The translations under genes were made by a program, and so were the position numbers. Shown here one piece after another: positions 1 through 11,320 of a stretch of 64,000 nt of DNA. Source of the DNA: Isoetes taiwanensis (taxonomy: Eukaryota > Streptophyta > Lycopodiopsida > Isoetales > Isoetaceae); the NCBI GenBank assembly GCA_021234155.1, contig JAJEKV010000026.1, positions 16,174,283 through 16,238,282 on the forward strand, in the 5' to 3' direction. The notes under the pieces are model-generated. The model did not search any database and was not told the origin of the DNA. It saw only the letters and a program-made list of their open reading frames with translations. Within the stretch, counting starts at the first letter, position 1; each line of letters begins with the position of its first letter.

Positions 1-153
1 CGGTTTTGGAAATCTTGGACAGACGATCTTCCACAAATACTTTGACAAGCATAACTGAATGCCAGGCATTCAAATTAGTAGCAATCATCAAGATTACCCA
101 CCTGTTGCCAAAAACTTTGCTTTACAAAATTGAAGAAATTCCAAAATTCCAAT

Positions 154-849
154 TCAACGTTTAGAGAATTGAGGGGCTTTCCGAGCTTTATGCAATCCAT
201 ACTTCTTCCTCTCCACACGGCGAGGATCACGCCTTAGAAAACCTTGTTTCTTGAGGGGATCACGATTAGCTGAGTTTGCAACTACTAAAGCACGAGCAAT
301 TCCCAACAAAATAGCCTGGGCTTGAGCCGAAAGCCCTCCACCATGTGCTTTCACAATTACATCATACTTTTTATCATAACCAAGTGTAGAGAGAGGAAAG
401 TTGACATATTGCATCCAAAGAGGGTTTCCCTGTAAATAATCTGAAGCAGTTCTCTGATTGATTATAATATGACCAGTACCTTCAACAAGAGCAACCCTTG
501 CAACCGCCCTCTTTCGCCTGCCGGTTCCCAGAAGCTCCTGTGCAGCAATTCCACCTGGAAGCTTGGATTTTACAAACTGCTTCATATCTGGAGGGGCCGG
601 AACTGCATCCAAACAAATGGGTTCTATGCCAATGGCCTCCGCTGCAGCTGTGGCTGCTTTAGACAAGCCAGCCATGTCTGAAGCTCTGCATTTCAAAGGC
701 TTCCGAGTTAGAGTAAGGCCATCGGAAAGCTTCAGATTTCGCAACAAGGGTGTGAGGCCTGCAGAACAGCATGAAAATGAAGAAAGGGACTGTGGACATG
801 GGCTTAAAAGCCTAGAATTAGTGGAGAGCGAGAGAGACGCCATCGCCAT
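154..849 (-). CDS. RPS9: Plastid 30S ribosomal protein S9 (uS9c), nuclear-encoded
   Basis: The uninterrupted ORF gives 231 residues from the ATG at 849 (a second ATG lies two codons on); codons upstream of 849 in the same frame start only with GTG. Residues about 1-55 are Ser/Leu/Arg-rich and almost free of acidic residues, as expected of a chloroplast transit peptide. From about residue 105 the protein shows the uS9 core: GTGRRKRAVARVAL, the NFPLSTLGYDKKYDV segment, AHGGGLSAQAQAI, and the basic tail with DPRRVERKKYGLHKARKAPQFSKR-type ending, whose final KR reaches the ribosomal P site in this family. Role: small-subunit protein of the plastid ribosome, head domain. No intron interrupts it. 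The gene is transcribed leftward, so its promoter lies in the 850-1200 region. No defect is visible; this is the one clearly functional gene in the window. Confidence 0.95.
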   Translation of the reverse strand: MAMASLSLSTNSRLLSPCPQSLSSFSCCSAGLTPLLRNLKLSDGLTLTRKPLKCRASDMAGLSKAATAAAEAIGIEPICLDAVPAPPDMKQFVKSKLPGGIAAQELLGTGRRKRAVARVALVEGTGHIIINQRTASDYLQGNPLWMQYVNFPLSTLGYDKKYDVIVKAHGGGLSAQAQAILLGIARALVVANSANRDPLKKQGFLRRDPRRVERKKYGLHKARKAPQFSKR

Positions 850-1319
850 AGCCACACGCACAAATGCAAGGATAGCGCTGTTTTATGTTCCCTTGCTCCA
901 CGCTAAGCATACTTTAAAATTTATTTGTCAGCATCCAAATTACATACAGCAAATGTAAGTTGTAGGGATTTTTAGGGTTGGTTGGTGCATGGCTGGTTCG
1001 AGAAATTTTTTGGCACATTTCATTTTGTTCTAATCTTGTTCTAGAGCTACTAGTTAAAAAAAAAAACGCTGGCCAGCTGCGTTTCTTTAGGTATAGCTTC
1101 CCACCCCACAAACCTAGAGCTACTAGTTAAGGTGCCCATCGGTGCTGGCATAGGTTGGAATTTGTAACGTTGGGGACCTATAAAGGATAAGGCTGTATTA
1201 TAAATAAATAAATAAATAAATAAATATATTAAATCACGCCCCTATGGGACCTTGAGGTCATGGAGCGAAAAAGGTTACATTTCATTTAAACTTTGCATAG
1301 CAAGTTTCTATAAAGTTCA
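850..1319. other. Upstream region of RPS9 and short intergenic DNA
   Basis: This stretch should contain the RPS9 promoter on the minus strand. I see no convincing TATA box at the expected distance. A motif 'gagctactagttaa' occurs twice (around 1042 and 1118), giving a short direct repeat. It runs into a microsatellite and then into the inverted LINE segment. Confidence 0.5.
1201..1225. repeat. (TAAA)n microsatellite
   Basis: Six tandem TAAA units, uninterrupted. It lies about 100 bp before the inverted LINE 3' segment. Confidence 0.9.
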
Positions 1320-2247
1320 ACTTGTGACATAGTGGATAGTTATAAATGCTTGGGATTAGAGATATGCTCAAACTATAAATGGACTGACTGTGTTAGGAAA
1401 ACAATCACAGGTGGAAAAGTGGCACTATATGGTATGCTGAGCAGATGTCACAGGGCCAGACTCACAGATTGGAATCTAAAAAAAATACTCTTTAAGACTC
1501 TTGTACAGACAGTCGTGTTATACGGCACACTAATCTGGGGGCTTCCATCTCTGTGAAATTGTGGAAACAGGTGGAAATTGTCCTTAAGCTCTTCTTATAT
1601 GAGGAATTGGGAGTAAGGAAACAGGCATCATGCTAGCAGAAGCAGGACTCCTCCCATTGGAAGCAGAGGCGTCATACCAAACAATTACCTTTGTAAATAG
1701 GCTGAAGAGACAAGATGATACAAGACTTTCCAAGATTGCGATGTCTGAGTCAGCAACAAGATGGTATGAAGATGTTTTGAAATGGGCTGAGAGATGGGGG
1801 ATTGAAAGAGATGTGTGGCCAGACACGGAACTAGGAACGCGAGACCTGGTGCAAGCCAAAGCAATGCAAAAAATATGGGAGACTCCAGGGACAAAAATGC
1901 AGCTCTATATCACAGAAGTTCATCCAATGCTAATCTACGGTGAACAAAACTATTTGAAGGCTTCCATCCCGAGGTACTTGAAACGTACCGTTTCCAAATA
2001 CAAATGTGGCTCACATAGACTGAATATTGAGACCGGCAGATGGGCCAAAGTTCCTCGCGAACACAAGATCTGTACACTCTGTGATCTAGGAGAAGTGGAA
2101 AACGAAAGACATGTCTTTCTGACTTGTATGGAGTATGAACACATTAGGACAAAATTCGACATAAATTTCACTGATCTCATCTCATTGTGGAACACAGAGC
2201 CTATATTACTTGGTAAATATATGAAAAGTGGTTTCCTTGATACATGA
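1320..2247 (+). pseudogene. LINE ORF2 C-terminal part, inverted relative to the rest of the element
   Basis: Plus-strand frames encode the region just downstream of a LINE reverse transcriptase. DSYKCLGLEI is the usual sequence after the RT palm. It is followed by LKKILFKTLVQTVVLYG and, after a frameshift near 1556-1630, by the WKQVEIVLKLFLYEELGVRK block and LAEAGLLPLEAEA. Near the end CTLCDLGEVENERHVFLTC is the CCHC-like cysteine motif typical of plant LINE C-termini. The ORF is broken into two frames by a stop near 1554 and another near 1655. Its N-terminal boundary is exactly where the minus-strand RT at 2256 stops, so the two halves complement each other and do not overlap. It stops at a TGA at 2245-2247 directly at the inversion boundary; no 3' UTR or poly(A) is visible. 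Confidence 0.8.
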
Positions 2248-2255
2248 AAACTGGT

Positions 2256-4042
2256 TGTGCCACTGTACCAAATAAGATGATTTTTGACTTGTTTAGATTC
2301 ACTGTCATACTCCTTGTCGCGCAGAAATATGCAAAATTATCAAGATGCCCTTGGAGTCCTACTGGGGTGTCTGCAATAAGGACAACATCATCGGCATATA
2401 GTAGGAGCTGTATTAAGCAATCACCGAGTCTAGTTCCAGCAATCCCTCTATCTCTAAGCCAATTTTCCAGCTCGTCTATATATATACCAAACAAGGCCGG
2501 CGACAGAGGGCACCCTTGTCTTACTTCGATTGTGCTACTGACCTCCCTCATATCTGCTGTGCAACTTTGGCTATAACCTCCTCATATAGCCTTGCAACTG
2601 CGCCTCTAAGAGAGTCAGGAACACCAATCTGTTTCAACCGAATTCCCAAGCCCTTTCTGGGTACGGTATTGAAAGCTTTGGAGAAGTCTATGAATGCAAT
2701 GTTTTTCTCGGCTCTTTTGCTTTTTCTATCATTGTCCGCAGCGTAAGTACATGACCTATTGTATTATGCTGTTTTCCGAAACCTGCCTGACACATTGCTC
2801 TTTTTTCATGTTCTTCAGCCATGCACTTAACTTTATTTTCAGTAGACTGCCTAGCAGCTTGGAGAAGATACTACCAACCATAATAGTCTGATAGTTTCTC
2901 ACATCTGTCTTGCTTCCTGATTTATGAACTGGTATAATTTTCCCGACCTTCCATGTTTTGGGCAACCCACTAATTACTGCTTGGTTGAGAAGATGAGTAA
3001 CCACTTCAATAAGTTGTTTATTCCCCCATTTTAGCAGTTCTGTACTTAGGCCTTCTAAATCTGATGCTTTACCATTTTTCATACATTTCAGTGCTGCAAG
3101 CACATCATTTGTGGTGAAGAGTTCTTCTACTATACTCATGGCCTCCATCTATCTTGAATCTGCAGAGAAGTACAATGAGTGCACCCATTGTAGCAAATCT
3201 TCTGTATCTAGATATGATTGGGTGGGCTTTGCCAGCACTGTAGACCAGAACGTTCTTGGATGTGTATCTAGCTAATTCTCGAGTTTTATCTCTCTCTGCC
3301 TTTTCTTCTGCTAGATTAGTCTTTTAAACCATTTTGGTTTAATATGGCACCCTTTGGGCAAGAACGCTCGGGCCTGGCTGCATTCTGCATCCCACCAGCT
3401 GTTGTCGGGGCGACCCTTTGGACGTGGGTTGGTGTACCCAAAGCTCCTCCCTACTGCTTCCCATATGACCTGTGTGAGAGCCTGCGACTCATGTCCTATG
3501 TCTCCAGTCCAGCCATATCGTTTCAGTAGGCCATCAAGGTCTCTCTGGTATGAATCTCGTTTCTTATAATCAAGTTTTATCTTAGGGACAAAAACTCGTC
3601 CTGGTCGGTTCACCACAGGGCTGCCAGCCATTCAAGTACCAATCCTGCGTGGTCTGAGTCTGCTAATTTTTTCTGCTATATTAAAGCTCTTAACTGTATT
3701 TGATTGTGTTTGCACAAGTAAATAATCTACTGTGCTTTCCCCCATTGGTGTCAAACAGGTGGAAGCATGTGACTCTGGGTACCTGCTTGTTCCATTTAGG
3801 ATCTTTAAACCTCATACAATACCTAGTTCCAGTAAGAAATCACCCATGACATTCTTTATTGGATCAGATGATTGTCTCTTAAACTCTTCTTCTACTAGTT
3901 CTGCCAACATTATATCACCTGCCTTCTCAAAAGTTACAGCTTGGATACCTTTTGTCCGTGCATTAAAGTCCCTCACTACGATAACTTCTCCCATGTCTTT
4001 ATATTTTATGATATCCTGAGTTAGTTCCTGCAGTGGATTCTC
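2256..4042 (-). pseudogene. LINE ORF2, endonuclease C-terminal part to reverse transcriptase
   Basis: Reading leftward from 4042, this holds the end of an APE-type endonuclease (VVRDFNARTKG near 3990, the GDFNAR motif with G changed to R), the connector with PDNSWWDAEC near 3400, then RT. The RT shows LKCMKNGKASDLEGLSTELLKW near 3080, KVGKIIPVHKSGSKTDVRNY near 2930, RQGCPLSPALFGIYIDEL near 2510 and the catalytic YADD near 2395. It ends with VNLNKSKIILFG, after which sequence switches to the reverse complement of the 1320-2247 segment. Stops and frameshifts split it into at least four ORFs, so it is dead. This is the same LINE copy as 16303-16686 and 21327-21976, interrupted by two LTR retrotransposons. 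Confidence 0.85.
4038..4042. repeat. Target-site duplication of the Ty3/gypsy element (left copy, TTCTC)
   Basis: TTCTC directly precedes the left LTR. The same five bases follow the right LTR at 16298. The LINE reading frame is continuous when one copy is removed. Confidence 0.85.
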
Positions 4043-5308
4043 TGTGACGTCCCCTACTCATATACGGTGCACCCACCATATACAAACAGGAGTTCATCCC
4101 CCATACCAGCTCCATACTGATACAGGGCCCTCCACAATCACTGCACCCGTAACGAGTCCCAGTGGGAAGAGTGAAGGGGTCATTTTACCCCGTCTCCCTC
4201 AGGGCCTACCTAGCTGCGGAAGCGTAAACATACATGTCAGTATACAACATAAACACATATCCACCTCGAAGGGTGGGGCATCAACATCTGTATAGACAAC
4301 GATCAGCATCATACATAGGGGAAATCCTACCCAAGGCTCAGACTCAAAGGGACGACTGACGGCTTGGGTCTCCAGAGTTCATTGCAGACAGAATTCATGG
4401 CAATGGATTTGGCTGGCATAAGAACATGGCTTAGGGTTGTCCACTCCATCCGCCCCTTCTGTGCACACCTTGCAGAGTAGGCTGAAAAGTGTTGGGACCC
4501 CGATCAGCCCACGGATGCATAGCCGGAAGGGGCTATATCCCCGGGTTGCATCTCCCCGGTTCGATGGGGCGGTAGGGATCACTCTCTCCAGAGGTCTACA
4601 TGCTGACTCGAGGTGACTAGAGGGCCACTGCCCGTATTCGACTTGAACCCAATGGAGGGTGACGCATCACCCCACGGGTGTCGAGCCCATGCCTTACCCA
4701 CACGCAGTGGCAAGGCATTAGACCTAGTCACAATGATTCCCGGTAGCACTAACACACCATAGGGATGCCTCAAGAGTTAGAAACACCTAACCTCCTTGTA
4801 AGCCGGGCCTCGCCCCTTCACCCACAACCGTGTGGGTTCTTGTACAGGCCGAATCTATAGTGTGCTAGAGAGGCTAATCTAGGAGCATCTACTACCAAGC
4901 TTTAGGTCTCTACCCCCCTTCCCAATACAAGGAGTCCATAGAGATACATCATCCATATACATCACAGAAGAACTAAAGAACAAGATCTAATCTATATCAT
5001 AGAGTTAGGTTCTTTAGTTAGAGTCTGGTATCTAGAGATCTAGAGGGCTGCTATGGCCAATTTAATAGGCTAAACCTACTGATTTAATGACTAGAAGATG
5101 GTTTAGGCTATTAAATAGACGAAATACCTGATCCTTGAGTTCCTCATCCTGCCCTGAGCTCAACCATCCTGCTAAACTGCTCGAATCAAGGGGAACTAAT
5201 GGGGCAATTCGCTCAGACAGAGTCTGAGAGGCGGTTTTGACCCCTGGGGCAGTCAAAACAGAGCTCTAAAACCCTAGAAACGAAAAATGGGCAAGTTAGG
5301 GTTTCCCT

Positions 5309-5318
5309 CCTTAAATAG
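5309..5318 (-). promoter_or_regulatory. Candidate TATA box of the LTR promoter
   Basis: Reverse complement reads CTATTTAAGG, followed in sense direction by a leader containing GGAGGGAAACCC. The copy that should have driven transcription (the right, 5' LTR) has lost this segment by deletion. Confidence 0.45.
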
Positions 5319-5404
5319 ACAAGGGGGTTAGCTAGGGTTTCCAATTATCCCCTTTAGGCATGTGGGATAATTGGGAATGGGCCCACTTGCCTTTAATGGC
5401 TATG

Positions 5405-5585
5405 TGGCAAAAATGTGCTCACATGGAAAGGTGTGCACATTTTTGGATGTGCACATTGGAAAATGTGCACATTAATTGCACCATGGGTATGGCCCACTTG
5501 GCATAAAGTGTCCACATGGGAAGATGTGCACTTAGATAAATGTGCACATGGTTAAATGTGCACATTAATAAATGCACATTCCTTG
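5405..5585 (-). promoter_or_regulatory. U3 motif cluster: repeated ATGTGCACAT
   Basis: Within 180 bp the self-complementary core GTGCAC (usually within ATGTGCACAT) occurs about six or more times, with variants such as TGTCCACAT and TGTGCTCACAT. It lies upstream of the LTR TATA-like box in sense direction, the usual place of retroelement enhancer repeats. Confidence 0.5.
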
Positions 5586-5700
5586 TAAGTTGCCCCCTAG
5601 GGGCTACCCGCCTGGCTACACGTCAGTCGGGGTGGCGTGTACGCGTGACGGGGCAGTACAGTATATGTCCTGGGACCGTATACTGTGCTGGAACGTCACA

Positions 5701-5713
5701 TTCTCCCCACCTT
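5701..5713 (-). other. Polypurine tract of the gypsy element
   Basis: The sense strand reads AAGGTGGGGAGAA immediately before the 3' LTR start TGTGACGT. This is the position and composition of the plus-strand primer. Confidence 0.8.
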
Positions 5714-6554
5714 GAAATGATGCTGTCCGCAGCATCTTGGGTCTCCCCACCTTGGGATCTTCCAAACCTGCAATCAACCTGATACATACGATATACTACT
5801 ATAATACTTACACATTTACTAAGATTACCTTAAGGTAATATTTTTAAAATAACTTATCAATTCATAACATCGTCAAACAAGTTACTCAACAATTCACTTA
5901 TCACAACAATTTAGTTTGTCAAAATTTTAACATTTGCTAATTATTGTTCGAGGTACTCTTCATTCCTTGCAACACATTCCAACAAAATTTGTGTTGCAAG
6001 TCTTCGTAGCTCGACCTCCTTGCCCTCCGGAGCGCTCTATTGGCCTGCAGGTCGACACTACGTTAGTACCATTTTAATTATTAATAAAATTTTGGTTATA
6101 TGGTGACCACCCCACCTATCTACATGAATGCATGGCTAATCTCCCGGCGTAGGAAGAGGATGAATCTTCCATTATGGCCGCGGAGACAGCACCTAAATGC
6201 CTATATGCCGCTCATGCCTACACCTCTAGTTGCCCAGCGTGGAGGATATCCTTCCCGTATATGGGGCGTGAAGGATAAATTCCTCCTATCAAAGCATATA
6301 TGGGGCTAAAGGTGCCTTTCCTATCAATGCATCTCTCAATGACCTCTTTTCTCTCGAGGTCGTCTACTTTCGTGGGACAGAAGTAGACTTTCTAATCTAC
6401 CTTCCACTCGTCCACGCGGAAATGCGGTCATGCCTACATCGACATTACACCACGCCCTAGAGATCACCGTAGTGGTCCCATCATCGGTAACAACGAATGC
6501 GACCCATACCTAGCATAGGTTGCATGCGTAGATTAATCTTAACTACACATAGAA
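5714..6554 (-). other. Gypsy 3' untranslated internal region
   Basis: About 840 bp lie between the chromodomain stop and the polypurine tract. The part next to the tract (5780-6100) is AT-rich; the rest is mixed. I see no conserved coding motif on either strand. Confidence 0.5.
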
Positions 6555-8665
6555 TTAATCTACACAAATCGACATGCCTGAGCCGATTTCTTCGGAGATG
6601 ACCTTGCCGTTCCATTGCTCCATAAACTGTGGGTACTGCTTTAATAAATCCTTCTTAAGTACCCACGTCGCGTCTTCCACTGGCAAGTGTTTCCACTTGA
6701 CCAAGTATTGGAGGAACTCCGACCTCCTTGTTTTCTTGAAAGCTTTATCAAGAATCAATTCTGGAACTATTTCCAGCTCCTCCTCCGTCATTTCCAACAA
6801 CGTTGGAGTGTCCAAGACTTCGTCTGGATTGGAGTATGCTTCTTCAATAAACTCACGTGGAAGACCTTATGAATCTTTAGGTGTGCTGGCAAATCTAGCT
6901 TGTAGGCTTGATTACCTACTCTCTCGACTACTCTGAAAGGTCCAGCCCACCTTGGAGCAAGCTTCTTGCAATTTCCGATCCTGAGCTTCGCCTGCTTCAC
7001 CTTGATCTTCAGCCAAACATCGTCGCCAACTTGGAATTCTCTAACTGTTCGATGCTTGTCGGCGATGCTCTTTTGTCGACTCCTTGCCGCTAGGAGATAT
7101 CCTCGAACCTCTTCCACCAACTGCTGCATATCGGCCAACATCTGCTGCGAAACTTCTACTTTTGACACGGAATTGTGCCAAGTGTCTGGAGTTAGGCATT
7201 GATAGCCGTAATTGATCATAAACGGCGACATTTGGGACGATTCCTGCTTGGTGCTATTGTATGCAAACTCCACCAAGTGAATAAATTCTTCCCACATACC
7301 TTGCTTATTCCAGACATAGTTTCGTAGCATGTCCTCCAAAATCCTGTTGGTCCGCTCCGTTTGGCCATCCGTCTGAGGATGATACGTCGTGCTCATGGAT
7401 AACTTCGTCTGAATGGTCGCAAAGAGGTCTTGCCAAAAGGCACTCATAAACTTCGGATCCCTGTCGGAAATAATCTCCCTTGGCATACCATGAAGTCTGA
7501 AGATCTCTTTGGTGAAGAGCTTCGTTGTATCCATAGCCGTGTCTGTGGTCCTGCAAGGCACAAAATGTGCCATCTTCGACAACTTGTCGACGACTACCAT
7601 CAAGGCATCCTTCCCTCTTAGCCCTGTTATAAAATCCATGCTGATTACTTCCCACTTAGCGTTTGGCACCGCTAATGGCTCTAATGCCCCAGGAATTCGA
7701 AGCTGCTCTGCCTTCGTCTGCTGGCATAGCTGACATTCTCTGATGTATCGAGCTACCTGCTTCTTCATTCCTGGCCAATAATAGCTGCTGCACACTTTAA
7801 AATATATTTTCATGAATCCCGCATGGCCAGCTATTGGGCTGTTGTGCGTGTCATGGAGGATCAATTTCCTTACACCTGATGATTCCGGCACGCACAATTT
7901 GTTCTTATGGTATAACAGGTTGCCTTCCTTCTTATAATGCTTAAAGGCCTCCCGCTCTTTATCTGTTCTAGCCTCCCTCGAGAGGCTTGCCCATACTTCC
8001 TTGAAATCCCCATCCGTTGGCAAGGACTCTTCAATCTTCTTACCAAAGTCGCTGGAGATCGTCGAGATTGCGTTGCAATGCACTCTAGTTGTCAGGGGAT
8101 GCCTTGAAAGCGCATCCGCTACCACATTGAGCTTCCCTGGCTTGTAGACTATATCAAAGTCATACTCTTCAAGGAACTCCATCCATCTTCTCTGCCTCAG
8201 GTTGAGGTGTGGTTGCGTAAATACATACTGGAGGCTCTGATGATCTGTATCCAATTGGAACTTCCTTCCCAAAAGGTAATGCCTCCAAATTCTTAATGCC
8301 CTGACAACCGCAAGCAATTCCTGATCATGGGTGGGGTAGCGTGTTTCGGCGTCATTCATCTTCCTGGAATCATACGCTACCACACGCTCTTCTTGCATGA
8401 GCACTGCACCTGTAGCTATCTTACTCGCATCTGTTGCTACAAGCTTATCTTTCTCTGGGTCCGGCAGGGTTAGGACTGGGGCGGTTGTTAAAGCTTCCTT
8501 CAATAATTCAAACCCCGCTTGGGCTTTCTTGTGCCAATGCTCTGCCCAGTCTTTCACCTTTTCCGCCCTCGTCAAGTCTGTTAGCGGGGCTGCTAACTTA
8601 GCAAAGTTCTTCACGAACTTTCTGTAGTACCCTGCTAGGCCGAGAAAACTTCTGACTTCATGCAC
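6555..8665 (-). pseudogene. Gypsy pol: RNase H, integrase and chromodomain
   Basis: In sense order: connection domain (EVRSFLGLAGYYRKF), RNase H with ATDASKIATGAVL, the QELLAVV acidic residue and TDHQSL. The integrase H2C2 finger (HDTHNSPIAGHAGF then CQLCQQTK) and catalytic core with SMDFITGL, ISDRDPKF and the PQTDGQTERTNR glutamate follow, so the DDE triad is kept. A GPY/F-type region (LAPRWAGPFRVV) leads to HVSLLKK. A frameshift near 6850 then separates the chromodomain at 6815-6600 (EIVPELILDKAF, LQYLVKWKHLPVEDATW), which in chromoviruses directs integration to H3K9-methylated chromatin. The region is in the same frame as the upstream RT ORF and is cut from it only by the TAG at 8681. Nearly intact, but not expressed as one protein. 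Confidence 0.92.
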
Positions 8666-8680
8666 ATTCTTCGGTGCCGG

Positions 8681-10073
8681 CTACTGAATCACTGCTTCAA
8701 TCTTGGCAGGATCCGTTGAAATTCCTTCTGCTGATATCACATGCCCTAGGTATTCCACCCTCTCCGTTGCGAAGTGACACTTCGACAACTTGGCGTACAA
8801 CTGGTGCCTCTTCAACTTTTCTAGCACTCTCCTTAAGTGTTGCACGTGTTCTTCAAGGGATCTGCTATACACCAAAATGTCGTCAAAGAATATAATCACA
8901 AAGGTGTCTAAAAACTCCCTGAAGATGTCGTTCATGAGCCTCATGAACGTCGCTGGGGCGTTCGATAAGCCGAAAGGCATTACCGTGAACTCATAATGCC
9001 CATACCGCATTTTGAAAGCGGTTTTATGGATATCTTCTTCCTTTATCCGGATCTGATGATAACCTGACCTTAAGTCAATTTTGGAGAAGATCTTTGCACC
9101 CTGGAGCTGGTCCATCAAGTCATCTGATCTGGGAAGCGCATACTTGTTCTTAATGGTGTGCTTATTCAACTGCCTGTAGTCTATGCACATCCTTAAACTG
9201 CCATCCTTCTTCTTAACAAACAGAATGGGCGCTCCAAACGGCGAGACGCTAGGTCTAATGAAGCCTAGGTCGAGCAATTCCTGCAATTGCTTCTTTAGCT
9301 CCGTTAACTCCTGCGTCGTCATTCTGTATGGAGCCTTACTTGCCGGCTTTGTTCCCGGTTCGAGTGCTATCTCACACTCGACTCCCCTATAAGGAGGAAG
9401 CTGCTTGATCTCATCTGGAAAGAGATCATGGAACTTCGTGATCAAGTTAGCTACCTGCTTAGGTAACTTGCTGAGCCCCTCATCCTTCTTGCCTTCTTCT
9501 GGCTCAGGCTCTTGGATCTCAAGCTTGAAGATATAAGCTACCTGCTCACTCTTTATGCATTTGAGCATCCGTTTAGAAGAGATACACTGCATGATGGGAA
9601 CAACTTCCTTACCTGTGATCTCAATGATCTTGCCGTCGGGAGTTGGGAAGGTCACCTTCCGCTTCCCACAATCGATGATGGCCCCTGCTGGCCCAAGATA
9701 CTCCATTCCTATGATCAGGTCATACTTGCCAATGCCCATTACTTCGCCTATCCGGATATTAATCCCGCAAGTCGATGTCGAAATTAATTCTCTCTTACCC
9801 GCCCCGCCGCTTACCGCTTCCACTTGCTAAGAGAACGGGCCTCGGCTTTGACTTCAGTGGTTTCAACTTCAACATTTCAACCATTCTGGGGGATGCAAAG
9901 TTATGGCTACTTCCTGAGTCTATCAGGACTATGAAAGATATGGCCTTGGCCTTGCCTACTGTAGAAATTACCTTGTACTGGCTCTCTGCTTGCTCTGGTC
10001 TATTGGGCGGCAAAGATATGACACTCACCACGGATGTAGTCGCGGGCTGCCTCGCCCCGTCGCCGTCGCACAA
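8681..10073 (-). pseudogene. Gypsy pol: protease and reverse transcriptase
   Basis: The aspartic protease motif VLIDSGSSHNFAS is at about 9910, in a frame shifted relative to the rest; small indels near 9830 separate it from the RT frame. The RT ORF (9823-8681) holds the usual Ty3 blocks: [34 protein letters not shown]-type region, [26 protein letters not shown], and the catalytic [11 protein letters not shown] with both aspartates. It ends in KIEAVIQ followed by TAG at 8681-8683 and then continues in frame with PAPKNVHEVRSF. Ty3 relatives usually have Trp at the stop position, so a single TGG to TAG change is the likely lesion. No other stop occurs in 1.1 kb of RT. Confidence 0.92.
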
Positions 10074-10123
10074 TGTCCCAATCTCCCCAACTCGCTTAGC
10101 GCCAGATCATGACGAGGGGCGCT

Positions 10124-11320
10124 TTACATTGTCCTATGGCCCGGCTGGAAGCACCTGAAGCAAAGCCGCTTTTCTATGCACTCCCCTCTTTTCTTGGGCA
10201 TAGCCCGCAAAAGGATCGCCTTTGCTTTTGAGTAGTTTGACCCTCCCCGCTTGTCCTTGAAGGACACCCGCTTCTTTTCCTCGCTGCTTCCCACGTTTGC
10301 CACCATATGGGGCTCTAGCTGGACTGGGCTGGTTGCCCTAGGGCTATAACTCCCTCGCCGCCTTTGCCTTTGTCCGAGCAATACCGCTGCCTCGCCCGCT
10401 ATTCCGAGGTCCTGTTCCTTGCAAACTTATTGCCTTGGACTCGCCGATCATCGTCTTAGGGTTTATTGCCCTTACAAACTTGCGGATCTCATCATTCAGC
10501 CCCTCAATATAGCTTTCCAATCTGCATGCTTTTCGCCCAACTTTGGCACATAAAGCCTTAGCCTCATGAATTCCTCTGTATATTTTTGAACTGATTTGTT
10601 GCCTTGCTGCAATCTGTAGAACTGCTGCATCATACTGGACTTGTGCTCTCTCGGAACGTAGTGGCGCTTGAAGGCTTTAGCAAACTTCTTGAACCTGCAA
10701 GCATCCCTGCTCAAGCCATGGGCCTTTGCATACCCCTTCCACCATATCGTCTTTGCTCCTTTTCCAGGTTGGCTATTGCCACCACGCCTTTATCCTTGTC
10801 CTTCATCCCATAAGCGTTGCCATATCCACTCATCTCATCGAGCCAATCCTCTGCCTCCATGCCTGACCTTGCTCGAGCTTCCTGGCCTTCCAAACATTTC
10901 CCAATGTAGAGTCTACCTTCTTCTGGTAATCAGAGGTTCTTGTGTCCCTTTGTCGTCCATCTGTGGTATCCCTCTGCCTTCCCTCTCGGTGTTCCTCGCC
11001 TTCCATCCGTTGGGTCCGGGCCTGCTCTTCCTCTTCCTCGGTCGGTCCGGATCGGAGATTGAGTCGGGAGGATTCCGGAAGGAGGACCTCATTCTCTTTG
11101 CTCCTCTTCTTGTCCTTCCTGTTTTCCGAGCTGATGCTTGCGGCAATTGAGCGTTGCCCACGACCGGCTCACCTCAAGCAGCTAGCAAAGCCTTTATCCG
11201 CCAAGGTCCGGCCCTCATCTCGTGATATTTCCTCTTCGGGGTCATGGGTCCAAATTCCTCAAACAGTTCCTTGCCGGAGGTGGCCTGGGCGGACTCTGTT
11301 CTTCCCTGAGGTCTTGGCAT
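10124..11320 (-). pseudogene. Gypsy gag
   Basis: Starts at the ATG at 11320 (MPRPQGRTESAQ). The central segment at 10714-10496 shows the retrotransposon gag signature: F-KRHYVP near its start, FYRLQQGNKSVQKYTEEFMRLR later. A CCHC zinc knuckle follows near 10160 (CFRCFQPGHRTM, with the last Cys in a shifted frame). The N-terminal third is Arg/Lys-rich (RKTGRTRRGAKRMRSS). At least four frame changes break it, so it is a pseudogene, though gag core and knuckle share the frame of the RT ORF, which suggests an original single gag-pol frame. Role in intact elements: capsid and nucleocapsid. Confidence 0.8.

Larger units (their letters stand above)
4043..5700 (-). repeat. 3' LTR of the gypsy element (full length, 1,658 bp)
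   Basis: Begins TGTGACGT at 4043 and ends ACGTCACA at 5700. It is homologous to 15671-16297, except that about 1,049 bp (4499-5547) present here are absent from the other LTR. At several sites where the right LTR has CG this copy has TG or CA, a pattern expected from decay of methylated cytosines. In sense direction (right to left) U3 comes first, with a repeated TGTGCAC motif cluster and a TATA-like box. Confidence 0.9.

Noticed and set aside
1320-4042. Twin-priming origin of the inverted LINE
   Set aside because: Twin priming inverts the 5' part and leaves the 3' part in its normal orientation; here the 3' part is flipped while the 5' part keeps its orientation, so a later inversion fits better.
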